DNA from: Clostridiaceae bacterium
GTDB lineage: Bacteria; Bacillota; Clostridia; Oscillospirales; Acutalibacteraceae
Reading direction: 5' to 3'
Assembly: GCA_030530095.1 (NCBI GenBank)
Contig: JAUMVO010000007.1
Span: 1 to 64,000, forward strand
DNA: 64,000 nt
Shown here: piece by piece, positions 53,556 to 62,025 of the stretch
How positions within the stretch are numbered: the stretch's first letter is position 1
How the letters are laid out: each line of letters starts with the position of its first letter
Position numbers and translations under genes: made by a program
Notes under the pieces: model-generated
Seen by the model: only the letters and a program-made list of their open reading frames with translations
Databases searched by the model: none
What the model was told of the DNA's origin: nothing

Positions 53556-55034
53556 TTACAGAATAATACAGATAAGTCCGTTGCAGCCCTCGTTGATTAC
53601 CCTCTCGAGCGTTTCCTGCATCTTCATTCTCGCGTCGGTCGGCATGTGGAAAAGCTTATTGCGAAGTCCCTCGTTGACAAGCTCGTTTAATGACTTGCCG
53701 AAGATATTGGACTCCCAGATTTTTTCGGGCTCCTCCTCGAAGCCCGCGAGCAGATATCGTATAAGCTCCTCGGACTGACTTTCGGTGCCGACTATGGGCG
53801 CAACCTCGGTTTCGATGTTGGCGCGCAGCAGATGTATCGACGGCGCGGAAGCCGAAAGCTTTACTCCGTAACGGCCGCCCTGCCTGATGATTTCGGGCTC
53901 TTTGAGGCTCAGCTCGTCAATGTCGGGCATTATTATTCCGTAGCCCGTGCTCTCGACCTCGTCGAGGGCATTTTTGATTTTATCGTATTTCTTTTTTGTC
54001 TCGCTCAAGTCGCATACAAGGCTCATCAGTTCCTGCTGCGAGCCGATATCGATTCCCGTCTGCTCGGCAATTATCTTATAGAACAAATCGTCTCTGAGCG
54101 TTACCGAAATTTCGGCACTGCCGTTTCCCAACTGCATTGAACCGACAGTCGAAGCTGTCACGTATTCGCCGCCGCATAAAGCGTCACGCAGCACACTCAC
54201 GTCACGCACAAGGCTCATATTCTCAGACGCATCGCGTATAAGCGAAACCAGCTCGCGCTTTAGCCAGTGGGTATCGGGCAGACCCGTCAGCCATCTCGGC
54301 AGACCGACGCTGACCTGCTTTAACGGGAATTCAAAGAGTATCTGCGTAAGTATTTCCTTTATGTCGTTTTCGCCGAGCTCAAGGCAGTTTACCGGAAGTA
54401 CGGGCACGCCGTATTCGGCGCTGAGCGTCCCGGCGGTTTCGGCTGCCGAAGCGGAATTCGGATAGGTGCAGTTTAGAAGCACTATAAACGGCTTTGAAAG
54501 TTCCTTAAGCTCGCTTATCACTCTCTCCTCGGCGGCCTTGTATTCCTCGCGGGGAATGTCGCTTATACTGCCGTCGGTCGTGACGACAAGGCCTATGGTC
54601 GAATGCTCGTTTATAACCTTTTCGGTGCCGAGCTCCGCCGCCATATTGAAGGGTATTTCCTCCTCAAACCACGGCGTACGCACCATACGCGGATTGCCGT
54701 CCTCGATATAGCCGAGCGCGCTCGGGACTATGTAACCGACGCAGTCAATCATACGCACCTTCATTTCGGCGTTGCCGTCAAGCGTTACGCTCACGGCATT
54801 TTCGGGTATGAATTTCGGCTCGGTCGTCATTATCGTTCTGCCCGCCGAGGACTGCGGCAGCTCGTCAACCGCGCGGCTCTGCTCGGCTTCGGACTCAATG
54901 TTCGGAATTACAAGTGTGTCCATAAAGCGCTTGATAAACGTGGATTTGCCCGTTCTGACGGGTCCCACGACGCCTATATAAATATCACCGTCCGTCCTTT
55001 CGGCGATATCGCGGTATATGCTTTTCTGTGCCAT
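53556..55034 (-). CDS. spoIVA: Stage IV sporulation protein A
   Basis: 492 aa, normal length. Walker A GPVRTGKSTFIKRF (about residue 24) and GTPase-like DCVGYIVPSALGY precede the middle and C-terminal coat-assembly domains; the C terminus VINEGCNGLICIIL is the conserved membrane-surface end. ATPase that polymerises into the spore-coat basement layer. RBS GGGGAGG. SigE-type sequences upstream on the minus strand (CATA and ATATAAAT, spaced about 17) fit its mother-cell expression. Confidence 0.97.
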   Translation of the reverse strand: MAQKSIYRDIAERTDGDIYIGVVGPVRTGKSTFIKRFMDTLVIPNIESEAEQSRAVDELPQSSAGRTIMTTEPKFIPENAVSVTLDGNAEMKVRMIDCVGYIVPSALGYIEDGNPRMVRTPWFEEEIPFNMAAELGTEKVINEHSTIGLVVTTDGSISDIPREEYKAAEERVISELKELSKPFIVLLNCTYPNSASAAETAGTLSAEYGVPVLPVNCLELGENDIKEILTQILFEFPLKQVSVGLPRWLTGLPDTHWLKRELVSLIRDASENMSLVRDVSVLRDALCGGEYVTASTVGSMQLGNGSAEISVTLRDDLFYKIIAEQTGIDIGSQQELMSLVCDLSETKKKYDKIKNALDEVESTGYGIIMPDIDELSLKEPEIIRQGGRYGVKLSASAPSIHLLRANIETEVAPIVGTESQSEELIRYLLAGFEEEPEKIWESNIFGKSLNELVNEGLRNKLFHMPTDARMKMQETLERVINEGCNGLICIIL

Positions 55035-55121
55035 CTCGGTACCTCCCCAAGAGTTTTAATTTTTGTTTCTCTCAATTTATATTCCCAAGCTTTGCCGGAT
55101 ATGAATGAATGTAAAATATTG

Positions 55122-55150
55122 TTGACATTGTGTTTCAGTTATAGTATTAT
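55122..55150 (+). promoter_or_regulatory. Promoter of the surface-protein gene
   Basis: TTGACA (55122-55127), 17-bp spacer, TATTAT (55145-55150). Confidence 0.7.
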
Positions 55151-55212
55151 ATAGAGGTGAATATGGATTATTATGTATTCACACAAAATTCAGTTTTTTT
55201 GAGGTAATTGTT

Positions 55213-56064
55213 ATGAAGAAGCTTATTTCCGTATTTACGGCAATCTGTCTTGTAATGGCGTTCTGCCTGCCTACGTTCGCGGCGGCAGTTCAGCTGAGCA
55301 ACACCGACCCCGTACTTGACGAGGTTGAGGCCATTATCGAAAAGATCGGCACAATCGACGAGGAGGATAAGGAATTCACCTCCGACGACGCGGTTGCCGA
55401 AATTCTTGAAAAGGTTAAGGACCTCGGCGTTGAGAACACCGAAGAGGCTCTCGACGTAGCCGATCAGCTCTACAACTACGGCGCTATAGACAATCCCGAG
55501 TACGGCGCTCTTAAGGAAGCTATCAAGAACGAGCCCGACCTTGACAAGGATGCTGCCAAGAACAACATAATCGATCAGGTCAAAGATATTATGGAGGACG
55601 ACTCGCTCGACGTTGCGGGTAAGGCGGCCGCTATCGGCAAACTTCTCATAGGTCTTCCCGCAGAGCAGATTCAGGACATCCTTGATACCCTGCTTGATTC
55701 GGGCGTTATCGACAGCGATATGTATAATCAGATTTCCGATTTCATCAACAACGCAAATATTGACGATATCGGCAATATTTTCAACAACGGCGGCGACGCA
55801 TTAAGCGGTCTTACCGGACTTATTTCAAACCTTCTCGGTATGCTCGGCTTAGGCGGCGGCGATGACGGCGGTTCTGATAACGGCGGCTCAAACAACGGCG
55901 GTTCAAATAATTCTTCTAACAATTCATCTTCAAGCAGCTCCTCAAGCAATCAGGTTCCCAACACCAAGACCGGCGACTATGCGCTTATCTCGGTTGCGGG
56001 TGTTGCCGCGGTTGCATGCGCTGCATTCGTTCTTACCAGAAAGAAGAATTCCGACGAGGAATAA
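55213..56064 (+). CDS. Secreted cell-surface protein with sorting-signal-like C terminus
   Basis: 283 aa. Signal peptide (KKLISVFTAICLVMAFCLPTFAAA, cleavage near residue 24). Acidic helical mature domain, then a Gly/Asn/Ser linker (GGGDDGGSDNGGSNN, serine run) and C terminus VPNTKTGDYALISVAGVAA...RKK, i.e. TKTGD + hydrophobic segment + positive tail, a variant of the NPKTGD/LPXTG wall-anchoring signal. A sortase is not in the window. Function of the acidic domain unknown. Confidence 0.8.
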   Translation: MKKLISVFTAICLVMAFCLPTFAAAVQLSNTDPVLDEVEAIIEKIGTIDEEDKEFTSDDAVAEILEKVKDLGVENTEEALDVADQLYNYGAIDNPEYGALKEAIKNEPDLDKDAAKNNIIDQVKDIMEDDSLDVAGKAAAIGKLLIGLPAEQIQDILDTLLDSGVIDSDMYNQISDFINNANIDDIGNIFNNGGDALSGLTGLISNLLGMLGLGGGDDGGSDNGGSNNGGSNNSSNNSSSSSSSSNQVPNTKTGDYALISVAGVAAVACAAFVLTRKKNSDEE

Positions 56065-56086
56065 CAATTACCCATCAAATAAAAAC

Positions 56087-56119
56087 ACAGCGGCTTTGCT
56101 TCTGCAAGGCCGCTTTTTA
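56087..56119 (+). terminator. Terminator after the surface-protein gene
   Basis: AGCGGCTTTGC-TTCT-GCAAGGCCGCT followed by TTTTAA (one G-T pair). Confidence 0.7.
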
Positions 56120-56157
56120 ATGCCCTGCGCAAGTTGTAAGTTATGAGTTATGAGTTG

Positions 56158-56425
56158 ATAAATCGGAGTTTATAGGGGCGTAATCCGTAGGGGCGGGCAT
56201 TGCCCGCCCGTCAAATAATATGTAAACTACGGGCGATTCGTGAATCGCCCCTACGCTTAGTAAGATATACGCCGTAAGTGTTATAAAATGTTCGGAAGCG
56301 GAGCTTCCCCGCAGCTTGCCGAAGGCAAATTTAGCTCTTGCAAAGCAAGAATTTAGCTGCCGTCAGGCAATTTAGCTCGTCCGCAGGACGTATTTAGCTC
56401 CGAGGTCGAAGACCCCGACAAACTC
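56158..56425 (+). repeat. Composite palindromic repeat, copy 3 (modules reordered)
   Basis: Palindromes at 56186-56210 and 56230-56255, then CTTAGTAAGATATACGCCGTAAG and hairpins GGAAGCGGAGCTTCC (56294), TTGCCGAAGGCAA (56316), TCTTGCAAAGCAAGA (56336), TGCCGTCAGGCA (56358), CGTCCGCAGGACG (56378) and GAGGTCGAAGACC (about 56403). Relative to copy 1 the third and fifth hairpins have exchanged places, and the spacer is ATTTAGC instead of ATTTCAC. Confidence 0.85.
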
Positions 56426-56496
56426 AAATTTGTTTTTGTTGCATTTATTATAATTCTCTGCTATAATCACCTTGACAAAAATAAGGTCGTGATAAA

Positions 56497-57258
56497 ATGG
56501 TATTAACAGTTGATATAGGCAACACTAATATAAGCTTCGGTGTGTTCGACGGCGACAGGATAGTTTTCGTGTCCCGTCTTGCCACCGAGCGTCAGCGCAC
56601 TCCCGACCAGTACGCCGTGGATTTCATGAGCATTTTCAGCCTTCGCGGTATTGACACCTCGGAAATTGAGGGCGCGGTAATCAGCTCGGTTGTTCCCGAG
56701 CTTACCAACACTCTCGTCAGGGCGCTCGACTCACTTTGCAATAAGGTAATACTGCTCGCACCCGGCACAAAGACGGGGCTTAACATACTTATAGAAAATC
56801 CCGCTTATCTCGGCGCGGACCTCGCGGCGGGCGCAGTCGGCGCAATAGCCCACTACCCCCTGCCCGCATTTGTAATTGATCTGGGCACGGCGACCAAAAT
56901 CTACGCCGTTGACGAGCATAACTCGTTTGTGGGCGGACTTATCGCACCCGGAGTTGAAATATCGCTCAATGCGCTGACCTCGACAAGCTCACAGCTGCCG
57001 ACAATAGCGCTTGAAGCTCCGTCGCGCGCATGCTCGAAGAACACCGTTGAATGCATGCAGTCGGGTTCGGTATTCGGCACGGCCTGCCTTATAGACGGAA
57101 TGCTTGACCGCTTTATCGACGAGCTCGGTGAGCCGAAAACGATAGTTGCCACGGGCGGTCTGTCCTCGTTTATAATAAGCGAGTGCAAACACGAAATCGT
57201 ATATGATGCCGACCTTATTATGAAGGGCTTAAAGGCCGTTTACGATAAGAATAAATAA
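56497..57258 (+). CDS. coaX: Type III pantothenate kinase
   Basis: 253 aa. Actin-like ATPase/kinase: DIGNTNISFGVF (P-loop 1), RTPDQYAVD, NPAYLGADLAAGAVGA (substrate region), VIDLGTATKIYAV and the GGLIAPGVE loop. First step of CoA synthesis, monovalent-cation-dependent. Followed after 53 bp by an ECF S-component gene, suggesting linked vitamin B5 uptake and phosphorylation. Confidence 0.95.
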   Translation: MVLTVDIGNTNISFGVFDGDRIVFVSRLATERQRTPDQYAVDFMSIFSLRGIDTSEIEGAVISSVVPELTNTLVRALDSLCNKVILLAPGTKTGLNILIENPAYLGADLAAGAVGAIAHYPLPAFVIDLGTATKIYAVDEHNSFVGGLIAPGVEISLNALTSTSSQLPTIALEAPSRACSKNTVECMQSGSVFGTACLIDGMLDRFIDELGEPKTIVATGGLSSFIISECKHEIVYDADLIMKGLKAVYDKNK

Positions 57259-57311
57259 GTTCTAAATTTTGCGTCTCACCCTTACGGGGAGACAGCAAGG
57301 AGGAATATATA

Positions 57312-57893
57312 ATGTCAAACAAAACAAAGAAGCTCGTTATGACGGGCTTGCTGACGGCGATAGTCGTAGTACTTCAGCTTGTCAGCTCAACCATCAAAAT
57401 CGGACCCTTTTCCATCACCCTCGCACTTGTGCCGATAGTAGTAGGCGCTGCGCTGTACGGCAAGCTTGCGGGCGCGTGGCTGGGCGGAGTGTTCGGACTT
57501 ATGGTACTGCTTTCGGGTGACGCGGGCGCGTTTCTCGCGGTTAACATACCCGGAACAATAGTTACCGTTATGCTCAAGGGCATACTTGCCGGCTTTATGT
57601 CGGGACTTGTGTACGACCTGTTGAAGAAAAAGAACGACACTCTTGCGACCTACGTTTCGGGTATTTTTACCCCGATAGTCAACACGGGCATTTTCGTGCT
57701 GGGCTGCTTCGCATTCTTTATGCCGACCATCCGCGAATGGGCAAACGGCTCGGGCGAGACAAATGCAATCAAGTACATCTTTGTCGGAATGATAGGTATA
57801 AACTTCTTTATTGAGCTTGCGGTCGGACTTGTATTCAGCCCGTCGATAGCGAGAATCATAAAGATAGGCAGAAAAGAAAAACTCGACAGTTAA
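57312..57893 (+). CDS. ECF transporter S component (candidate pantothenate carrier)
   Basis: 193 aa, six predicted membrane helices. GLLTAIVVVLQLVSS and SITLALVPIVVGAALYGKLAGAWLGGVFGL carry the S-component pattern (the Ala-rich helix that contacts EcfT). RBS CAAGGAGG. Its vitamin is unknown from sequence; gene order with coaX points to pantothenate. Needs shared EcfA/A'/T encoded elsewhere. Confidence 0.85.
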   Translation: MSNKTKKLVMTGLLTAIVVVLQLVSSTIKIGPFSITLALVPIVVGAALYGKLAGAWLGGVFGLMVLLSGDAGAFLAVNIPGTIVTVMLKGILAGFMSGLVYDLLKKKNDTLATYVSGIFTPIVNTGIFVLGCFAFFMPTIREWANGSGETNAIKYIFVGMIGINFFIELAVGLVFSPSIARIIKIGRKEKLDS

Positions 57894-57907
57894 TTAAAAA
57901 AACAGAA

Positions 57908-57946
57908 AATCCGCAGTAGCAACCGTTACTGCGGATTATTTTTTAT
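57908..57946. terminator. Bidirectional terminator between S component and histidine kinase
   Basis: AATCCGCAGTA and TTACTGCGGATT pair around GCAACCG, followed by ATTTTTTATT on the plus strand and AAAATC..TTTT-flanked on the other. Confidence 0.8.
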
Positions 57947-57951
57947 TCTTG

Positions 57952-59406
57952 TTATTCTCCCTTTCTGATATCAAACCAGAAGCTGACGCCGCCGTCGGTG
58001 TTGTAAACTCCGTAGTCGCAGCCGTGAAGCTTCTGAATAGCGGAAACTATCGAAAGCCCGAGTCCGAAGCGTCCTTCCTTGCGCGAGCGGGATTTGTCCG
58101 CGCGGTAGAAGCTTATCCAGATACTGTCGATATCCTCGTCGCGTATATGCTCGCCCGTGTTATATACGGTAATTCGGTAGCAGTCACCGACGTCCTCGCT
58201 TGTGACTTTAATCAGCTTTTCCCCGTCGGCGTGGGAGATGGCGTTGGAAATATAATTATTGATGACCATCTCAATTTTAATCGGGTCGCCCATGCCGTAA
58301 ATACCGTCTTGAATTTCATTGACGAAGGTGATGCCGTTATCGTTCATCTTGAACGAATTGTCCTGAGCGTAGTCCTCGACGAGAGTACGAAGGTCAATTC
58401 TCTCGGCGTTTACGGTAACGCTGCCCGATTCGTACATTGAAAGCTCAAGAAGCTGAAGGACGAGCGCATTCATCTTTTCGGTCTCGTCAACTATGATATT
58501 GCAGTATTCCTTAGCGGAATCATTGTTGCCCGTATCGAGCATCATCTGAGCGCCCTCGGAATAACCGCGTATAATTGAAATCGGTGTTTTCAGCTCGTGG
58601 GAAACGTTCGATATAAAGTCCTTACGGATTTTGTCGAGCGTTTTTTCCTTCTCGATATCCGCTTCGAGCTGAATGTTTTTTTCACTCAGATCCTTGAGCG
58701 TTTCGTCAAGGGAGTCAGACATATTGTTGATACTCTCCGAGAGCATACTGATTTCGTCGTTGCCCTCGACCTCGCATTTCTGAGAGAAGTCCATTTCGGA
58801 CATCCTTGCCGTAACCTCACTCATCTTGATAAGCGGTTTTGTAAACTTGCGCGTGTAGAAAAAGATGAACAGCACCGCCAGCAGCAGCGCCGCAACACTT
58901 GTAGCGCTTGTGATTAAAATTGCGGTGTTGGCGTTGGCGTCGATATTGTCCTTCATAGAGTAAATCTCAATCTCACCGCCGAAGGAAAGCGGCGCGAAAT
59001 AGACGAGATACTGCGACTTTGTCGTCTCGTTGGTAAGCACCTCAAAATGCGAACCGTTCCTGTCTTCATCGTAATCGGAAAAGGTCGTCTTACCGCCCTG
59101 TGAGAAAAGCTCGTCCGTACCGTAGTAAAGCGGCGTGCCGTCGGACTGATAGATGTCAATGGACAGGCTGTTTGCGCGCTCGTAGTTGTTAATCTTATGC
59201 GAATACAGCTCATCTTCCGGCGAGATGCCGTCAATAATGCGGTAAACCTCGCGCATGGCGCGCTTTTCGTTTCGAGTGTATATATCGGGTAAAAGGAAAT
59301 TATTAAGCACCAGAATAAACGCTATGGCAATAAGTATTACAAACCCGACCTGTAAGAAAAGTCGGGTTCTGATGCTTATAAATCTCTTTTTGCCCTTTTC
59401 AGTCAT
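57952..59406 (-). CDS. Sensor histidine kinase
   Basis: 484 aa. Two membrane helices (about residues 14-36 and 160-185) flank an extracellular sensor domain; HAMP follows, then HisKA with FISNVSHELKTPISIIRGYSEG (phospho-His), and HATPase with VINNYISNAISHADG (N box), RFGLGLSIVSAIQ (G box). Signal unknown. Overlaps the response regulator gene by 8 bp. Confidence 0.93.
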   Translation of the reverse strand: MTEKGKKRFISIRTRLFLQVGFVILIAIAFILVLNNFLLPDIYTRNEKRAMREVYRIIDGISPEDELYSHKINNYERANSLSIDIYQSDGTPLYYGTDELFSQGGKTTFSDYDEDRNGSHFEVLTNETTKSQYLVYFAPLSFGGEIEIYSMKDNIDANANTAILITSATSVAALLLAVLFIFFYTRKFTKPLIKMSEVTARMSEMDFSQKCEVEGNDEISMLSESINNMSDSLDETLKDLSEKNIQLEADIEKEKTLDKIRKDFISNVSHELKTPISIIRGYSEGAQMMLDTGNNDSAKEYCNIIVDETEKMNALVLQLLELSMYESGSVTVNAERIDLRTLVEDYAQDNSFKMNDNGITFVNEIQDGIYGMGDPIKIEMVINNYISNAISHADGEKLIKVTSEDVGDCYRITVYNTGEHIRDEDIDSIWISFYRADKSRSRKEGRFGLGLSIVSAIQKLHGCDYGVYNTDGGVSFWFDIRKGE

Positions 59407-60079
59407 CCGTGTTCTCCTGAATCTTGTAGCCTACGCCGTAGACCGTTTTAAGATGCTGTTCGCCCCATTTCCCGAGCTTGGTGCGAAGGCGCGCAACGTG
59501 CGAGTCAACCGTACGCACGTCACCGAAATAGTCGAATCCCCACACGTCGTCGAGCAGCTGCTCGCGGCTGTAAACGCGCTGGGTATTGTTGATAAGCTTT
59601 TCGAGGATTTTGAATTCCTTGAGCGTTAAGTCGATAACCTGACCGTCAACCCTGACCTCATGCGCGTCGGAATTGATTTTAAGTCCCCAGTGATCGTCCG
59701 TCTTTTTAGGCTCCGAAGAGCCGCGGCGAAGCAGCGCCTCAACACGCTTGACAAGTACCGCCGGCGAAAACGGCTTGGTTACGTAGTCGTCAGCGCCCGC
59801 CTCAAAGCCCGTAAGCTGGTCGAAATCCTGACTGCGGGCGGTGAGCATCATAACGGGAACGTCCGAGGTTTTTCTTATCTGACGGCAGGCTTCCCAGCCG
59901 TCAACCTCAGGCATCATAATATCGAGTATAACGAGCGCGGTATCGGGGTTGGCTTTGAACAGCTCGATTGCCTCGCCGCCGTCGGTAGCCTCAATAACCT
60001 CGTGTCCCGCGTTTGTAAGAAAATCCGTGAGCAGCTTTCTTATCAGCTGTTCATCGTCAGCAATAATAATCTTTGACAT
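59399..60079 (-). CDS. OmpR-family response regulator
   Basis: 226 aa from ATG 60079 (GGGTGA upstream). Receiver domain IIIADDEQ... ILDIMMPEVDGWE (phospho-Asp) ... TKPF; C-terminal winged helix ending LKTVYGVGYKIQE. Pairs with the adjacent kinase. The target is unknown. The longer frame from 60184 runs into queT and lacks a ribosome site. Confidence 0.94.
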   Translation of the reverse strand: MSKIIIADDEQLIRKLLTDFLTNAGHEVIEATDGGEAIELFKANPDTALVILDIMMPEVDGWEACRQIRKTSDVPVMMLTARSQDFDQLTGFEAGADDYVTKPFSPAVLVKRVEALLRRGSSEPKKTDDHWGLKINSDAHEVRVDGQVIDLTLKEFKILEKLINNTQRVYSREQLLDDVWGFDYFGDVRTVDSHVARLRTKLGKWGEQHLKTVYGVGYKIQENTDD

Positions 60080-60143
60080 AATATAAATCACCCTCACGAA
60101 AATTCTATCATAAACAACAGATTTTCGCAAGGGCGGTATTGTT

Positions 60144-60656
60144 TTAATTAAAGAATTCTTTAATCTTCGTTTTGATAATCGCAACGTTCAGCGGAATACC
60201 GAGCACGAGCGTTACAACCAGTTCTCCGAGTCCGACGAACGCTCCCGAAACGAGCATGCCGTAAAACGTGAAGCCCTCAGGCATAAAAAACGAGATTTCA
60301 GCGCCGACTATAACAGCATTAAAAAGCGCAGTGAATATAGGAAACAGAACGGGGAATTTCTTTATTTGCACCCTTCTTGTCAGGTAAATACATACGGCGG
60401 CAAGAAGTGTTGCACAGGTACCGCAGATAATATCAACCATTCCGAAGGGGCTTCCGAGATTGCCGAGGAAGCATCCTATCGTAAGTCCGGGTATTGCGGC
60501 GGGCGTATACACCGCAAAAAGCATCAGCACTTCGGACAGTCTGAACTGCACCTCGCCGTACGCAAGTCCGAACGCGTTTGAAAAATACGTGAGTGCAACG
60601 TACATGGCAGCAATCAGCGCTGCTGTCACAAGTGAATAGACCTTTTTGTTTTTCAT
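60144..60656 (-). CDS. queT: QueT family transporter (queuosine-precursor ECF S component)
   Basis: 170 aa, five or six membrane helices. FGLAYGEVQFRLSEVLMLFAVYTPAAIPGLTIGCFLGNLGSP is the QueT signature. QueT is the substrate-binding subunit that takes up preQ1-type precursors. A preQ1-I riboswitch candidate lies directly upstream, which supports the assignment. Confidence 0.9.
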   Translation of the reverse strand: MKNKKVYSLVTAALIAAMYVALTYFSNAFGLAYGEVQFRLSEVLMLFAVYTPAAIPGLTIGCFLGNLGSPFGMVDIICGTCATLLAAVCIYLTRRVQIKKFPVLFPIFTALFNAVIVGAEISFFMPEGFTFYGMLVSGAFVGLGELVVTLVLGIPLNVAIIKTKIKEFFN

Positions 60657-60668
60657 TTTAAGTTTTTC

Positions 60669-60710
60669 TCCTTAGTTTTAATTAAGGTCAGGATGGTTTC
60701 GAACTGACCG
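60669..60710 (-). promoter_or_regulatory. preQ1-I riboswitch candidate
   Basis: Minus strand: stem GGTCAG/CTGACC with 12-nt loop TTCGAAACCATC, then the A-rich tail TTAATTAAAACTAAGGAG. The loop TTC....CATC and the tail AAAACTAAGG match the preQ1-I pattern (UUC...CAYC; AAAACUA). The tail contains the queT ribosome site, so ligand binding would block translation. Confidence 0.8.
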
Positions 60711-60729
60711 CTTTTTTCAAAGCCAATGT

Positions 60730-60758
60730 ATAATACATTATAAAAATATATTTGTCAA
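60730..60758 (-). promoter_or_regulatory. Promoter of queT
   Basis: Minus strand TTGACA (60753-60758), 17-bp spacer, TATTAT (60730-60735). Confidence 0.8.
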
Positions 60759-60787
60759 ACATTTTCACAAAATCAGTACGATTTTTC

Positions 60788-60816
60788 TTGTAGTTGTATT
60801 CAACATATGGTATAAT
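60788..60816 (+). promoter_or_regulatory. Promoter of the flavodiiron gene
   Basis: TTGTAG (60788-60793), 17-bp spacer, TATAAT (60811-60816). Confidence 0.7.
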
Positions 60817-60848
60817 ATATGGCAATAAAATGTTTAGGAGATTAATAT

Positions 60849-62000
60849 ATGTATATCACTGATGATATCAAGTATATCGGCGTAAACGACAGAGAGCTTG
60901 ACCTGTTTGAAAGTCAGTATGACGTACCCGAGGGAATGGCGTACAATTCATACGTAATACTCGATGAGAAAATTGCGGTTTTCGACACCGTTGACAGGAA
61001 TTTCACGGACGAATGGCTCGCAAATCTCGAAGCGGCTCTCGGCGGCAGAACGCCCGATTATCTTATAATTCAGCATGCGGAGCCCGACCACTCGGCAAGT
61101 ATAAGGGCGTTCTGCGAGAAGTATCCGCAGACCGCGGTTCTCGCTTCGGCGAAGGCGCTGCAGTTCATCGCTCAGTTCTACGGCGAAGGCTTTATCGGTA
61201 ATTCGAAGGCCGTAAGCGAGGGTGAGGAATTAAACTTAGGCAGACATACCTTGAAATTCTTTACCGCGCCTATGGTACACTGGCCCGAGGTTATCGTTAC
61301 TTACGATATGACCGATAAGGTGCTTTTCTCCGCCGACGCTTTCGGCAAATTCGGCGCTCTCGACGCGGATGAGGACTGGGCATGTGAAGCAAGACGCTAT
61401 TATTTCGGCATAGTCGGAAAATACGGCGCGCAGGTTCAGGCGCTTCTTAAGAAGCTTTCGGGCGTTGAACTCAACGCAATCTGTCCCCTGCACGGCCCCG
61501 TGCTTAACGAAAACCTTGAGTATTATCTCAATCTTTACAATATCTGGTCCTCTTACGGCGTTGAGAGTGAAGGCGTCTGCATTGCCTACACATCCGTTTA
61601 CGGCAACACAAAAAAGGCGGCTGAGCTTCTCAAAAGTGAGCTTGAAGCGCTCGGATGTCCGAAGGTGGCCGTCACCGACCTTGCCCGTGAGGACATGGCT
61701 GAGGCAGTTGAGGACGCCTTCCGTTACGGAAAGCTTGTTCTTGCTACAACAACCTACAACGCCGACGTTTTCCCGTTTATGAAGGAATTCATTCAGCATC
61801 TGACCGGGAAGAATTATCAGAACCGTACAATCGGCTTTATCGAGAACGGCTCATGGGCTCCCATGGCGAAGAAGGTTATGACGGCCATGCTTGAAAACAG
61901 CAAAAACATAACCTATCTTGAAAACTCGGTTACAATCAAATCGGCTCTGAGCGACGAAAACATCGAAACGCTCAAAGCTATGGCAAAGGAACTTGTTTAA
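60849..62000 (+). CDS. A-type flavoprotein (flavodiiron protein, FprA family)
   Basis: 383 aa. Metallo-beta-lactamase-like diiron domain (HAEPDHSASIRAFC, VHWPEV, FSADAFGKFG, LHGPVL) then a flavodoxin domain (AYTSVYGNTKKAAELL, FIENGSWAPMAKK) for FMN. Reduces O2 to water or NO to N2O in anaerobes. RBS TAGGAG. Confidence 0.94.
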   Translation: MYITDDIKYIGVNDRELDLFESQYDVPEGMAYNSYVILDEKIAVFDTVDRNFTDEWLANLEAALGGRTPDYLIIQHAEPDHSASIRAFCEKYPQTAVLASAKALQFIAQFYGEGFIGNSKAVSEGEELNLGRHTLKFFTAPMVHWPEVIVTYDMTDKVLFSADAFGKFGALDADEDWACEARRYYFGIVGKYGAQVQALLKKLSGVELNAICPLHGPVLNENLEYYLNLYNIWSSYGVESEGVCIAYTSVYGNTKKAAELLKSELEALGCPKVAVTDLAREDMAEAVEDAFRYGKLVLATTTYNADVFPFMKEFIQHLTGKNYQNRTIGFIENGSWAPMAKKVMTAMLENSKNITYLENSVTIKSALSDENIETLKAMAKELV

Positions 62001-62025
62001 TATATTTTTACAGAGGTGTAAAAAA

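Noticed and set aside
60080..60184. N-terminal extension of the response regulator
   Set aside because: The upstream part lacks a ribosome site, overlaps queT and has no receiver-like sequence; ATG 60079 gives the normal start.
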